Source: Antitrichia curtipendula (taxonomy: Eukaryota > Streptophyta > Bryopsida > Hypnales > Leucodontaceae). From it: DNA of 64,000 nt. This document shows positions 11,835 to 23,270 of this stretch, in pieces. The stretch lies in assembly GCA_951230915.1 (NCBI GenBank), contig OX579636.1, positions 5,781,001 to 5,845,000 of the forward strand. The letters run 5' to 3'. A program made the translations under genes and the position numbers. Position 1 is the stretch's first letter. Every line of letters starts with the position of its first letter. The notes under the pieces are model-generated. The model searched no databases, was not told the origin of the DNA, and was given only the letters and a program-made list of their open reading frames with translations.

Positions 11835-13454
11835 TATCAATTTTGATAAAAAAAAAATTCAAAGTGTAAATAGCTATTGGGTAAATATTTCAGCCTCCCT
11901 TCATTCAGTTTGAGTATTTTGTTGTTTTTCATTGAGTAATTATTCAAGCTAATTCAATTAGTGGGAGATGCATTGGATATTTTTCTAGTAGAACAAAATT
12001 TATTTCCAAAATTTAATGGCTTTAGAACAATGATAATATTCCCTCATTTTCCATCTAGTTACCAAACATATTAAATGAAACAATTTCAAGTTAGGAAATG
12101 CAATTGTTGTATCTTCTACTAATTGGATTAACTTGAGTACTTTGTTGTGAAGAAATTGTATATTATTGTATATAATGATATTTCCATCATGAAAATGATT
12201 TTTCTTCTCCTTTCTTTGAGCATGCATAGATTAATTCTTCTAGGGTATAGGTAATGCAAAGCTCAAAAATATTTTGAATGTAAAAGTTGTCAAGGAAATT
12301 ATGGTTTGTTGTATATTAAGAAGAAAATGAGAAGGAAATTAGTTCCAGTATGTAGACTTTAAAAAAAAACTTCACAACTTTGGCATGCTAATATAAATCC
12401 TTGTTTTATTAAGTGAGTGAAATTTTAATCACAAAGTAACAAAGCAACAAAAATGAATCAACTACAAATTAAAGAAATGATGCAAGCCAGACTTCAATTG
12501 TCCATTATATTACACCAAATATCTATTTTGTCCTTTTCATTTTTTAAATGAAAAATCATTAATAGTATAACAAGGTAATATTAATCCCTGAAATTCCTAA
12601 GCATTTTAAACAAAAAGCTGAAAATATAGTCACGTATGGGTTGAATTTTTGGATAATAAATAAAAGGATGTTTTCATTTTTTAGATTAATTTGATAACCT
12701 TGTGTTGAGCCCGTTGAGTATTATAAAAATAGAATTAGAGGATATGAATATTTCCTTCATTTTAATCTCTCACAGAGTCATGTAGGAGGAAAAATGTAGA
12801 TTTGGTCTTTTCACCACAAAATTAAGTTATTATGGTTGAGGAGAATCTTAATCCTTAAAAGTCCAAGGAATTTGGACAAAACATAAATGTATTATAAAAT
12901 ATAAGTTCTATAACTTTTTTGAAGTTTGCATCAAAGAAGATAATGTGAAGCATGAAAAGTAGAAAGTATCCTTCTGGTCAAAATCAAAAAATTATTTTTA
13001 GATTATCTTCAAATGGATTTTAAAGATATAACTAAAAAAATTCACCAAAAATACAATTTTTATCTATAGCATTTGAATTTTTTTTTATTGGTTAGAATTG
13101 TGGTTACTATTGATTTGTGAAAAAATGCATAAGATCTAGAAATGAGAACACCAACACTTTTTTGGAATAGTAAGTTTTTCAACACTAGACAATTCTAAAC
13201 ACTTTTCTATTTCTTTTCTATTTTTGTTTGATCGTAGCGATCTTAGTTTTAAATATAAATATTGAATGACTCCAATATTTAAAATTAAAAAAATTATTCT
13301 ATTTTTATTTTCTGCCCAAATGTTTTGCTCAAAGTCAGGTAGCGACCCTAAAATGGTTGCTTGAGCATTAGTTGTTAATATAAAATATTTATTTTGCAAG
13401 TTTCTCTTTCCTTTCTAACCCTATTTGAATTGATTTAGAGCTTTTGACAAAAAA
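11835..13454. other. AT-rich intergenic DNA, no gene seen
   Basis: Minus-strand open frames at 12000-12227 and 13136-13399 have AT-driven composition and no recognisable domain. Nothing else found. Confidence 0.5.
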
Positions 13455-13755
13455 TTTAAAGCATCCATTGACTTGGATAGTCACATCATTGAAGTATTGA
13501 CAAAAAAATGCCTTTCCATGTCCTTCATTTGTGTTTTTTAGTTCATGTAGCTAGTTCTTTATAATATTTGTAATCCATCGACTTGAGACTATCACTCTCT
13601 TAGATTTGTGTTGTCTAGTTTTTATAGTGAGCTCTTCAAAACATTCATATTCCATTGACTTGAAATAGTCTCTCTCAAGTATATGTGATGTAGCTCTTGT
13701 AGCCAACTTTTGAAAACATTCATAATCCACCAACTTGAAATAGTCTATCTTGGAA
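13455..13755. repeat. Degenerate tandem repeat, unit about 84-95 bp
   Basis: Words such as CCA(T)TTGACTTG(A)..ATAGTC, AAAACATTCAT and GTAGCTCTTG recur about four times at 13.46-13.75 kb. On the minus strand two units are open in one frame (13551-13733) and give a repeated peptide pattern around YECF..L; this follows from an 84-bp (28-codon) unit and does not by itself make a gene. Confidence 0.6.
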
Positions 13756-14280
13756 GGTAAAGTCCTAATTTTTTTTTACAATATTAAAAAAAAGAATAAA
13801 ATCATAAACTTTAATAAACCTCATTTAATGGGATTCTTTGCATATAAGTGAATAAAAAATACCAAAACATTTGACATCAAGCACAACTATACAAAGTTGC
13901 ATCTGTTTGTCCTATTAGTGCTTGTAACACTAATTTATCAAAGTTACACTAGGTTTTTGCATGGCTAAGCATAACAATCAATGATTGTCAAATTCCAGGA
14001 TAGCATTTTTTCCATTTAGTAATCCTTATAACAATAACATGATAGTAGTGAAAATAAGAGATGAGGTAAACTGCACCAAAATTTAGGAAATTTTTATTAG
14101 AGTCTAATAAACCAACGAAATTCTCAAAGCATTAATTTCTTTTCATTCAATGGCCCTTAGTTGCTATACCACAATTTAAAATCCCAATTCTTGTCACGCT
14201 ATTTACACTATAATGAATAAGCGTAGGCCAAAATTTCACAGAATCGCACCAATTTTCACAAAAATAAAATTTTGTAGCTA
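13756..14280. other. AT-rich intergenic DNA upstream of the TOM1-like gene
   Basis: No open frame or repeat recognised. Composition becomes balanced at about 14280, where the upstream region of the next gene begins. Confidence 0.5.
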
Positions 14281-14359
14281 CACTAAGTTCTCCCCCCTTC
14301 AGTCCACACTCCGCAGACTCCAGAATCTACAGAAAACAAAGAACGCAAGACCGTTAAGC

Positions 14360-14521
14360 TCACATAGATTTCTCGCTCCAAATTCGTAGATACGCACCCA
14401 AAATGTCCCGATGGCACACCATCGCCGCGTCGAAACGGGCGTGGCCGAACTCCGACGCCGCTCCATCGCTCAAATCTCTGCGTTTTGCAGCGCCCTTGCC
14501 GTGTCTGCTGCTGCTCATGTC
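14360..14521 (-). CDS. Possible short open frame, 55 codons, divergent to the TOM1-like gene
   Basis: On the minus strand an ATG-initiated frame encodes a short basic, Ser/Ala-rich peptide beginning MASGDMSSSRHGKG and ending in WSEKSM. It sits in a GC-rich island about 0.6 kb upstream of the first exon of the TOM1-like gene, so it could be a divergent transcript or simply a chance frame in its promoter region. The opposite strand is also open here (14403-14603). I do not recognise the peptide; its reality rests only on composition and position. Confidence 0.2.
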   Translation of the reverse strand, partial: DMSSSRHGKGAAKRRDLSDGAASEFGHARFDAAMVCHRDILGAYLRIWSEKSM

Positions 14522-14849
14522 ACCAGATGCCATCTCCTCAAAAAATCTCTGCACAACACTGTGCCCGCCTTTCCATGAAACGTTGCTTGTCTTTCGCCAC
14601 TAATCTGCCGCAATTTCGTTTCTCACAGCTCCCAAATAAACCCGACATCTCTAGTGCACTTTAGCTCCACCACTGAACTTCACTGGCCGTTTGCCAAGAC
14701 ATGGTACAACTTTCATTTTGGGTTTGGATTATTGAGTAGAATTGAAGTCGTACTTTAGTTGACGAAGTTTCTGAGTTTGGTGTCGCGACTGATGAGCTTG
14801 CTTGCTCACCGTTTCTTTTGCTTGGCGCAATTCTGGAGTTCATATTTGG

Positions 14850-15096
14850 GTTTGGCAGTTTTAGTTTCTAATTTTTTGGGGGGGGTCAGGTGATTCACGG
14901 GTGTGAGATCTTGATAGCGCACAGTTTGACTCCCATGTTGTGAGCTTTTGGTGTGGGTTGCGTGCGGAAGAGTTTTTGGAAAGTTTTTTTGGGGAAACCG
15001 ACCTCTGAAGTTGCGCCGGTAGGAAGAGGCGAAAGTGCGAAATGGAAGTGATCTGTCGTTTTTCAAATCTTGAGTAAAAGCGCTGCACTATGGAAG
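14850..15096 (+). other. Probable 5' leader exon of the TOM1-like gene, with a tiny upstream ORF
   Basis: A donor-type G|GTGAGT at 15096/15097 follows a balanced-composition stretch, and the next good acceptor (CCTTGCAG, ending 16323) opens the first coding exon. Joining them places an ATG at 15090 that reads ATG-GAA-G/CA-CAT-TGA: a four-codon upstream ORF that spans the splice junction and stops before the main ATG at 16345. The 5' end of the exon is unknown; 14850 is a nominal start. Confidence 0.4.
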
Positions 15097-16344
15097 GTGA
15101 GTTTGGCTTTGACCACATTATTTTCTTATTTGTGAAGATGTAGCCACTGAACTTGTTCTCTATATGATTCTGGATCAGATTGTTCAATCAGGAGTGTAAT
15201 CCATGGGTAGTACAGACTTTGTGTTAGGAGGGATTTGAAGGAGAAATTTTTCCCTACTTTCTTGATTTGCTTCGTCTCCTTTGCAGAGTTTGATCTGCAG
15301 AGTCGGTGAAGGATTTGGTTCAAAATTTGAGTCTCGTAGGATTTATCTCTCTCCTTTTTATTAGGATTGGGTGCAAGATTTAGAGTCTTTTAGAATTTCA
15401 GTGATTTTTTCCCACTCAGTTGCATTAGTTGCAATAGTTTGAGTCTTTTATGATTTATTTTTTTTGCTTCCATACTGTCGTTTTGTCCCCTGGAGAGTGT
15501 GGAAGCATTTATTTGTTTAATGTTGGATTGTTTGTCTACTCCACCCAAGCATTCTAATGTTTTTGGGAAGTCAGGCTTTGGGAGATTGACTTTTTGTCAC
15601 GTTTTAGCAGTGTTGGACCACGCTTGTTTGGCTACTTGTACGATGCTTAGGGTATTGCGGAGGATAGCTGGCTGTGGGAATTGTGTGTATTGTGGTTAAT
15701 ATTGTAATTTATTGTGTGATATTGATGATTTCAATTTGACCTCTTTCTCGGCATGTATACTAGACTCAGAGAGCGTCAGAAGGACAAATGACTGGTTAGG
15801 TTAGCTGTTAATTCTGCAAGTACTTCGAAAGCATGATTTCTCTGCAGAGTCCTTACGACCTAGCAAATTTGCTTTGGAATGATTACGTGTAATTAATTCA
15901 GTCAGCGTAGACTGATGTCTCTGATGGATTCGAAGCACTTGGCTGGACTCATTAGCAAGTGGTGTAAGCATGACTTGGCTAAATATCTATGGCCACTAAT
16001 TATTGAGTGGAAATGGGGTTGTCTGTTGTTACGTATAGTTCTCTACAATCTGCTACTTTGAAATTGCATTAGAAATTCATGCATGGTGATAAATTTTCTG
16101 ATCTCAATAAGATTTGGATCGTGATCCTAAAGGTCTTACTACACTGATATCACACTCTTAAAACCCATTAAAGTGACACAAGTAGGATCTTCTACCTTCA
16201 ATTACTTTGGTTTTGTGATTTTTGGTGCCGAGTATAACGCGGTTCTCGTTGTCTGTGTGTTCAGATTGCTGCAGTTTGTAACTTCCTTAGTTTGCCAAGG
16301 TGTTTTTTTGAGCTTCCTTGCAGCACATTGAAGGTGATAACAAG

Positions 16345-19300
16345 ATGTGGGGACCTATATGTATCAAAAGCATAGATGCTTTTGGCGTACTGGGAGAGCC
16401 TGAATTTTGTTTAAGCTCTGTAATGATTTCGGTATACGCCAGTCTTGCCGCTATTGATCTCCTCATCAGCATAGTGGCTGGAATTCAGGTGAGCTATGGA
16501 TTTGAATTTGGTGGTGATCAGTCAAATACATACTGCCAATTGGGTTTTGGTGCTTCGCTTAGGCTGGAGTGTGTATTGTGTCTGATAAGGTCTGAAGTTT
16601 CCGCTTCCTCAAATGATTTAATTATTGTTTCTTTATGTGCAGTTGTTGAGGCACTATTTGCACAACAAGCGTGTCGGTTGGACTCGCCAAAAGGTAACGA
16701 CAAGAGAGACTCTTTACAAAGTGTCACTATGTCATTGTTGTCCATTTATGGTGTGTCATCCATCTAATGACCTCTTTAGATTGCAAGAAACAAGCTTAAA
16801 TTGAAAAAGCATGTGCAACTAGTGGTGAAAAACAAGATTGAACTAAATCAATTGCATTCATGACACCTTTTGAATCATTTGATGCAACAATTGTCCTATC
16901 CACTTCAAAGATGTAGCTTGAAACTATGTTATTTCAAATATTTTTAGCTTGTCATATAGGAGCCATGTAAGATCCGCCTCCTCTTGCTCGTTGTTTACTT
17001 GGACTTGTGTAAAATTGACATTGAACGAACGAGACAGAACAAATAATATTTTATTTTAACACCAAGTGTAGCTTGTTACTTCGACTTGTGCAATCCTAAG
17101 TTCAATTGAATCTCTAATTCTCATCTTCTCTCTTGCAGGTTTTCCACTGCCTCATCGGAACTGCAAATCTTGGTAAGTTTCATACTAGGTTTTACCTGAA
17201 GAATATTTCCATTGTGATATGTGGACGTTGGCATTTGTGTCTTGTCGTAAGACCCTATCGTGACCTGTCTGTTTTGGAAGGTTAGGTTTGTGAAACGAGT
17301 TTTTTTAGATTCTCATTTAAATTCTTTTTTAGTAATAACTAACCTATGTTTGGTATGTCCCTTGCTTGGAGAGCAGGCTACGTCGTGTATTTTGTCCTCA
17401 CTATAGTAGCGGCATGCAAAGGATGGACATGCTTTTCAACTGCTTGTGGGTTCATTCTGATCGGTAGGCTCCCCCTTTTAACGTTCTCCTTTTGCATTAC
17501 AATATGTTTTAACCACTTATGGAACTTGACACAATAATGAGAATGTTTACTTTGAAGTTTGAAATGGCCGACGTGGCCGCTTCCAGAACTATAAGAGTTG
17601 AAACTCGTTTAGGAGGCTTCAAGGTTTTATAGCTTGTTTAGGACGTTTCAAAGAAGGTAACAAAACTTCCTTCAATTTTTCAGCGATAAAAAGATTTTGT
17701 AGTTGCTATAATCGTCGACAGTCAGTTTCCAAAGTGGGGTTTCTATCTTCAGTTTGGGCACTTAGGGTTAAATTGCCATGTGATTATGTCGTTGTGTACC
17801 CATCCTAGAGTGAGCCTAGCCACCGAAAGCTTTTATCGTTGTTATTTCTCTTTCTCTAACTCTTACAGAAAATAGTATATGCGTTGCCAATATTTTGAGT
17901 TTAATTGTAGATAGGTGTGTTATTTTGCCTATTGGTGTCAGGAAACTGATTCCTGTGTTCGTTTGGTACGCAGCGGCACCTCAAACTTTGTTCTTGGCCA
18001 CATTCTTGCTGCTTCTTTCCTTCTGGTGAGTGTTCCATTTCTTTCACTGGGATTGAATAGCTTACTGCATTGATTGTGTTTGCACAATCTCTCAAGTTTA
18101 GTGATTGAACTTTGTTCTCCTTTGTTCTGTTTGTAATATGTTTGTGTTGTATGTAGGGTGGATTTATGCAACCAAGCTAATGACAACGAGGAAGATGATG
18201 ATGAAGATGTGGACCCTGAGTACTATCAGTTGCCCTCATCTCCAAATCACGTGGAGTCCGGAGCACATAAGTCTCATCGAGCCTGTTTACCATGTCGACG
18301 GTGGCGTGTTCGAGGACGACAGAGGTTTGTGCTTGTGGTAAGTTACGAATTTTGCAGACGAAATCAAAGGAGAGCATCTTCTTTTTTTTATTAATGCTGT
18401 TCAGCAGCACTGTACCGTTTTGACTCCTGTAGGACCTTGGGTTTGTCCTTGTTTTGTATTATAATATGTGACTTCTACAACTTTGATGATGTTCTGTGTA
18501 AAAGTGAAAACGTAAGATACAGTGCCAGGAAAGTACTTAGAATAGTCGAAGTTGACAGAAGAATTTCAAATTTTTGTCGAATCAGTTTAGATGCTTTAAA
18601 CTTTAAATGGTCATAGTAAATACAGGTTTCTTTGTTAGAAGTTGAATTTTGACAGGAGTAGTTAAAACATGTTCTTTACTGTATGGAAGGATAGTTGAAG
18701 ATGGAAATTGATGCCAAATAGATCCCAAATTCTGTAAAGAGTGTATTTTAACAGTAAAATGAGATGACTTCAAATGATATTCAATTCTTTTCCACATATA
18801 AAATGTTTAATTGTATTGATCTAGATTTCAAAATGTCTCATTTTTGCAGTTAAAATGTATTTTATGAACAACAAAAAGTTTTGGAAGATGATGAAAATCT
18901 GCCACAAGATGACTGTCAGAAAAAGTTGTAGCTTGCAACCATATTATATTTGTGGGTTCCTTTAGAGGTTATGAAATTTTATCAAACTCTCCAATTTCTT
19001 ATGTAGATGTCTTGACTTTGCTGCAGGTGGTCTTGGTAATCTTCTTGTTGACGGTAGCTTTTGCTGTGTTAATATGGTATGGAATGTACGACAATCCAAT
19101 CGATTCAGTGAAACTTGCACAGGTGAGTTGTTAACTTCTCGCACCCATTCATGATGCTGATTGCTAGTCTTTTCTGGTTGCTGGTCTGATGTGGTTCGTT
19201 GTTGGATCAGGAATGTTTGGAAGGAAAATCAAGCCTTCTATCCCTCATTTATTTCTATTTAGAGTTGGTTACACTGGTGTTTTCTTTCTATTTTGTGTTA

Positions 19301-21145
19301 GGTTTTTACTGAATATGGTTTCCTCCTATTCCACATTTACGACGTGTATCCAATTCAAACTGAACCAACTCTACTTCAATTGAAGGTTTCTGAAGGTTGA
19401 CGGTGTTTGTGCCCTGCAGGTGTACGCCAACTTCTTTGCCCTCGTGATACTGCTCTCAGGGGGTGGTTTGGCAGGATATGGTGAGCTTCGTTACTTCAAT
19501 CACAAGTGAAAGGGCTCTTTCTGGTCGTTTATGAAATGCTGAGCTTACTAACATGATACCATGCTGGAATATACCTTGGCCAATGTATTAGGGTTTAGGG
19601 TATAGGCTACTACAGCAGTATTCTACCTAGGTGTCTTTCTGTGTATCATAGAGTATGTAGGGATTTACTAGGCTTGTTGTACAACTACTAATGGTTTAGC
19701 CCATCTGGTCTTACGGCTTACCAAGCTTGAAATCTTTGTCCTGGACAACATGATTTGCACGTCACAGTTGCCTAACCTTTCTAATCTGATCTTTTCAGGG
19801 TTGCTATTGTATACCAAAATGAGCAGGGTGAAGTCTGGAAGAGCTTCAGCAGACATTAGAAAGGTGAGTCTTGTCTTGCTGAATGATAGAATGGATCTCT
19901 CTTTCATTCATGAGTTTTCGGTTCTAGCAAGCATCTTGTAATAACATCTCATGGTTTATTCGTGGGCTTTCAGGTGGCGGGTTTGGCGGTTGCTTCCGTC
20001 GTGTGCTTTTCTCTCAGAGCCTTTCTGGTTGTTATGAGTGACCTCTCTGTAAGTGCTTGTCCCTTCTCCTTTAACTAAGGTAGGGTGCTCTAATTCCTGC
20101 AGTGGACATAATTTCGCCAAATATACTCATGGAGTGTATCTGAGAACAAAAGTGTATGCCCTCAGTGTACGCACAAACGATTGAGTGTGCAAAAGCGGAT
20201 GTACTTCGGGCTTACATTTTTGTCCTCAAATGCTGTCATTGGGGACAGACAGCAGAATTGGGTCCAACTTCCGAATTAGATCACCCCATCCTATGCCTTT
20301 CTTGGTTTATGCAGTGCCTTGCTGAACTATCTTAATTTGATGCGCAATTTTGTTACTAGTTTGTTACATGCATGACATCTTATCAGCGTCGGTTGTGTTG
20401 CAGGGTCTCAACATTTGGCATGTGAAGGGTGGAGACTGTCAGTTCTGTGAACCTATAATTTTCTTATATTATCTCATAGGTATGACCATTATATGGAACG
20501 TCACGGTATTATTTAGTCTCGACTTGCAACGGTCTAGTGATGGCCAGTTGAAGATTCAATGAAGTTTTAGACCCCTAAGCGCTTAAATGGCTACAAGTGT
20601 CCGCTTCCATATTTATAGTAGTTGAAATAAATCGTTTGCAAAGCTTTCTGGAAGGTAACAAAATGTACCGGTAGAAAGCAGAAATCACACCCGACATATT
20701 TGAATGATGGAAATATGCTTTGTAAGTTACTGCAATAGATTTTTTTGCTTCCAAAATGAACTTTCGATTTTAAGCTTGGGTTAAAATCAGGGTAGGTATG
20801 TCATATGAAACAGTTCGTATAACTTTTAGGGTTTAGCTTTTAGGGTTGTACTGTGCTTGTTGGGTGGATATTTTACTGCTCATTTTCAGGGTCTAATCGG
20901 TGTTGTCCATGTGGTTCTGTGCAGGAGAATCGGTGCCCTCTATTGTTGTATTGTGGGTGATGAGGGATCTGCCTCCAAGGTCAGGTGACACCAGTATGAA
21001 TGGTCGTGCGACAGCTCAGCGAGTTTTGATTGAAGATGCACTGGTGCCGGATCCCAATTATCTGTCACAGCTACTATCATCGGCAGCTGGCCGAAGAAGT
21101 CTGCTCTTTTCAAATTGCTGCAACAGTGATGTTTCTCCTTCTTGA
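16345..21145 (+). CDS. TOM1/TOM3-like seven-transmembrane protein (THH1/TOM1/TOM3 family), 12 coding exons
   Basis: Coding exons: 16345-16488, 16643-16693, 17139-17172, 17377-17463, 17974-18025, 18157-18337, 19027-19122, 19420-19480, 19799-19863, 19974-20048, 20404-20479, 20925-21145. All junctions are GT-AG and phases agree, giving 380 residues. Recognition rests on the GWTRQKVFHCL motif (family: GWTTQKVFH), the hydrophobic segments spaced as in TOM1/TOM3, and the end motif YYLIGESVPS..WVMRDLPPR (family: YY..VEVLPS..LRKLPPK). Known of the family: plant endomembrane/tonoplast multi-pass proteins, some used as host factors by tobamoviruses; the cellular role is poorly defined. Odd: an acidic run (EEDDDEDVDPEYYQL) in a loop of about 60 residues coded by exon 18157-18337, and a C-terminal tail of about 50 residues, making it longer than TOM1 itself (about 290). 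The ATG is the first in frame after the 16323 acceptor. Confidence 0.9.
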
Positions 21146-23061
21146 TCGGAGGTATCTTTTCTAATCTCTGAATTTCCACACTCATGGCTTCACATTGTTT
21201 GTGCACTTGTTGTCTCTATTTGAGGAGAGAGACTGAACAATGGTTTGAAAATTTAGAAAAGTGCTAATCGAAATGACACAATATGTTGGTAGCTATAGTA
21301 GCACATTGAGGCCCGTCATCCAAAGAATGGACTTCTTATGTTTGATATGATTGCGACATGTGGTTATAGGAATAATTTTCAAATATGCAGTTATTCCTAA
21401 AAGGACATTTGATTTGTGGATTTTGCAGAATTAGTGCTCATGGTTCCTATAACCACACATTGTCAAATTTATCCACGTATAACCAAATATAACCGCATGT
21501 CACAATAATAACGTCTGCAATTATTCTTATAACCATGCTTGTGAAATATGCCTGTACACACGCATTGTTGAATTTTTAGTCAAAGGAGGACATAATAATC
21601 TTGAACCCGTCATGCCGAGACCCTTTTCTATTTCAAGATGCAAGCCTTTGTGGTAGGAGAAGAAAACAAGAACACTTTGAATTAAATGGTTTACAAGTTA
21701 TTGTAGATAGAGGATTCTATCTACAATTGGAATTGTAGACAACATCATTGTAAACGGGTCAAGAATGTTATGGATTATACTGAGGATTGTATACAGAAGG
21801 CTATATGGAACGAGACATGAAAATTCTACATTTCTATTTGGGTGGAGACCACTTGGTGGGAGCGGCTTGTTTTACAATGCCAGCAATTTCTTGAAAACCA
21901 TGAATGAATGCCTCTGACCGACATTCTTCTGGCAGGTGGCGAACTTGAGTTGCAGGTCGCAAATCATTATACACTCACGTGGTCTCTACAGTCCTATGGC
22001 ACCAATCCGAATTCCTCCAGTTCCCACAAGCACAGGTTCCAGCGCTGTACTGCAAAGTCATCCAAAGAGTAGCACATGAAATATTTCAACGTGGTTGCGA
22101 TGCAGGGGTTTCTATACAGAGGTCAAGGAAAGTGCTCCCTGTTCATGAATTCAAGTGTCAGACCTGAAGAATTGGTTGTAAATGGGTTCATAGACCTTGG
22201 AAGGTGACATCGCTACTTAAGCTGGTCTGGAGGGGATGAAATCAACATGTGTACTTTTATACCCGAGAACCTTCTTGGTCTTGTCAACTTACCTGTATTC
22301 CAAAAGCCAGGTATCATACCTCCAGTTAGCTTTCGTAGAGCGATAGAATTGTGGTAAACATGCCCTGTTGTAAACATGCTGTAGGATATTCACCAGCCTT
22401 GTTTCTCATATTGATGATGATGAATACTTTTTTTTTATCGCCCACAGACGTTGGTGATGTGGTTGTACATATATTAAGATTATACCTGGAAGCAATCTCC
22501 CAGGAGGAACTTATCTGTCGAATTGTGGTGTTCTTTAGTTCTCGTTGATTGTACTGGGATAACCCTTATGATAAGTTTGTGTAATTGGTGTCTCTTGTTT
22601 TCCTTGAAGTAGGTACCAGTCAAGTTTTCATTTCTTCTAACCACTCAACCTATTCTAGTTGTTTGCTTGTTTTATTCCTCTATCATATTGGTATTCTTTT
22701 TTTTATACATAATATGAAAGGGTATCCTGATCACGATTCTATTTTAGGGTTTGTAGGTACCCATGCAGCTACTGTACTGTACAATTTCGGTAGATCAATT
22801 GTAATTTTTCCCTTAATAAGTCCAGGAAGCCTACTTTGATGTTCATATGTACACCCTCCTGTCCTGCTAAAACCTAAGAATTCTTCTACTAAAACACATT
22901 CTGCTTTCATGCACAGTGCGGTAAGATTGCTGGGTTGCAACAGTGATACAATTGCATGTGTTGCGTAGTGATAAGACAGTTTAAGTTGCATTAACCCTTC
23001 AAAGGCCCTTGGGGTCCCTATGTACAACTTGTAGTTAGCCTTATAACTCTTCAATTGTAGT
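21146..23061. other. Downstream region of the TOM1-like gene, no further gene supported
   Basis: Probably holds the 3' UTR. At 21340-21560 the words ATGTGGTTATAGGAATAAT and ATTATTCTTATAACCATG lie in inverted orientation, suggesting a small relic foldback element. Open frames at 21979-22167, 22351-22548 and 22585-22839 lack splice-site support or recognisable domains. Confidence 0.45.
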
Positions 23062-23270
23062 TTAAGGTAATATGCTCTTAAAGTGACCATTTAAGGGCTG
23101 GTTCACCTTTTTCACAAGCTTCTGTGGACAGAAATATTTTTAGATCATTTTTCAGAGAAAGAAAAATAGATGTGGAACCTAACACAAGTGGTTTTGTATT
23201 TTTCCAAGCATTTTCAAATTACTTATAATTTTTCAAAGATTTGTGACCTATTTTGCAAATACAATATCAA
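23062..23270 (-). mobile_element. Partial reverse copy of the AGGTA(G/A)T-ended element
   Basis: Starts AAGGTAATATGCTCTTAAAG, continues with GTGACCATTTAAGGGCTGG, and then follows the reverse complement of 31440-31659 (including CTCAGAGAAAG- and ACACAAGTGGTTTTGTATTT-like segments). The far end is lost. A short inverted pair using the same words (ATATGCTCTAAAA / AAATAGAGCATATG) occurs at 24690-24742. Confidence 0.65.

Noticed and set aside
16318..16767. 149-codon open frame over the start of the TOM1-like gene
   Set aside because: It reads through a GT-AG intron (16489-16642); only 16345-16488 and 16643-16693 are coding, in the phases that give the family motif.
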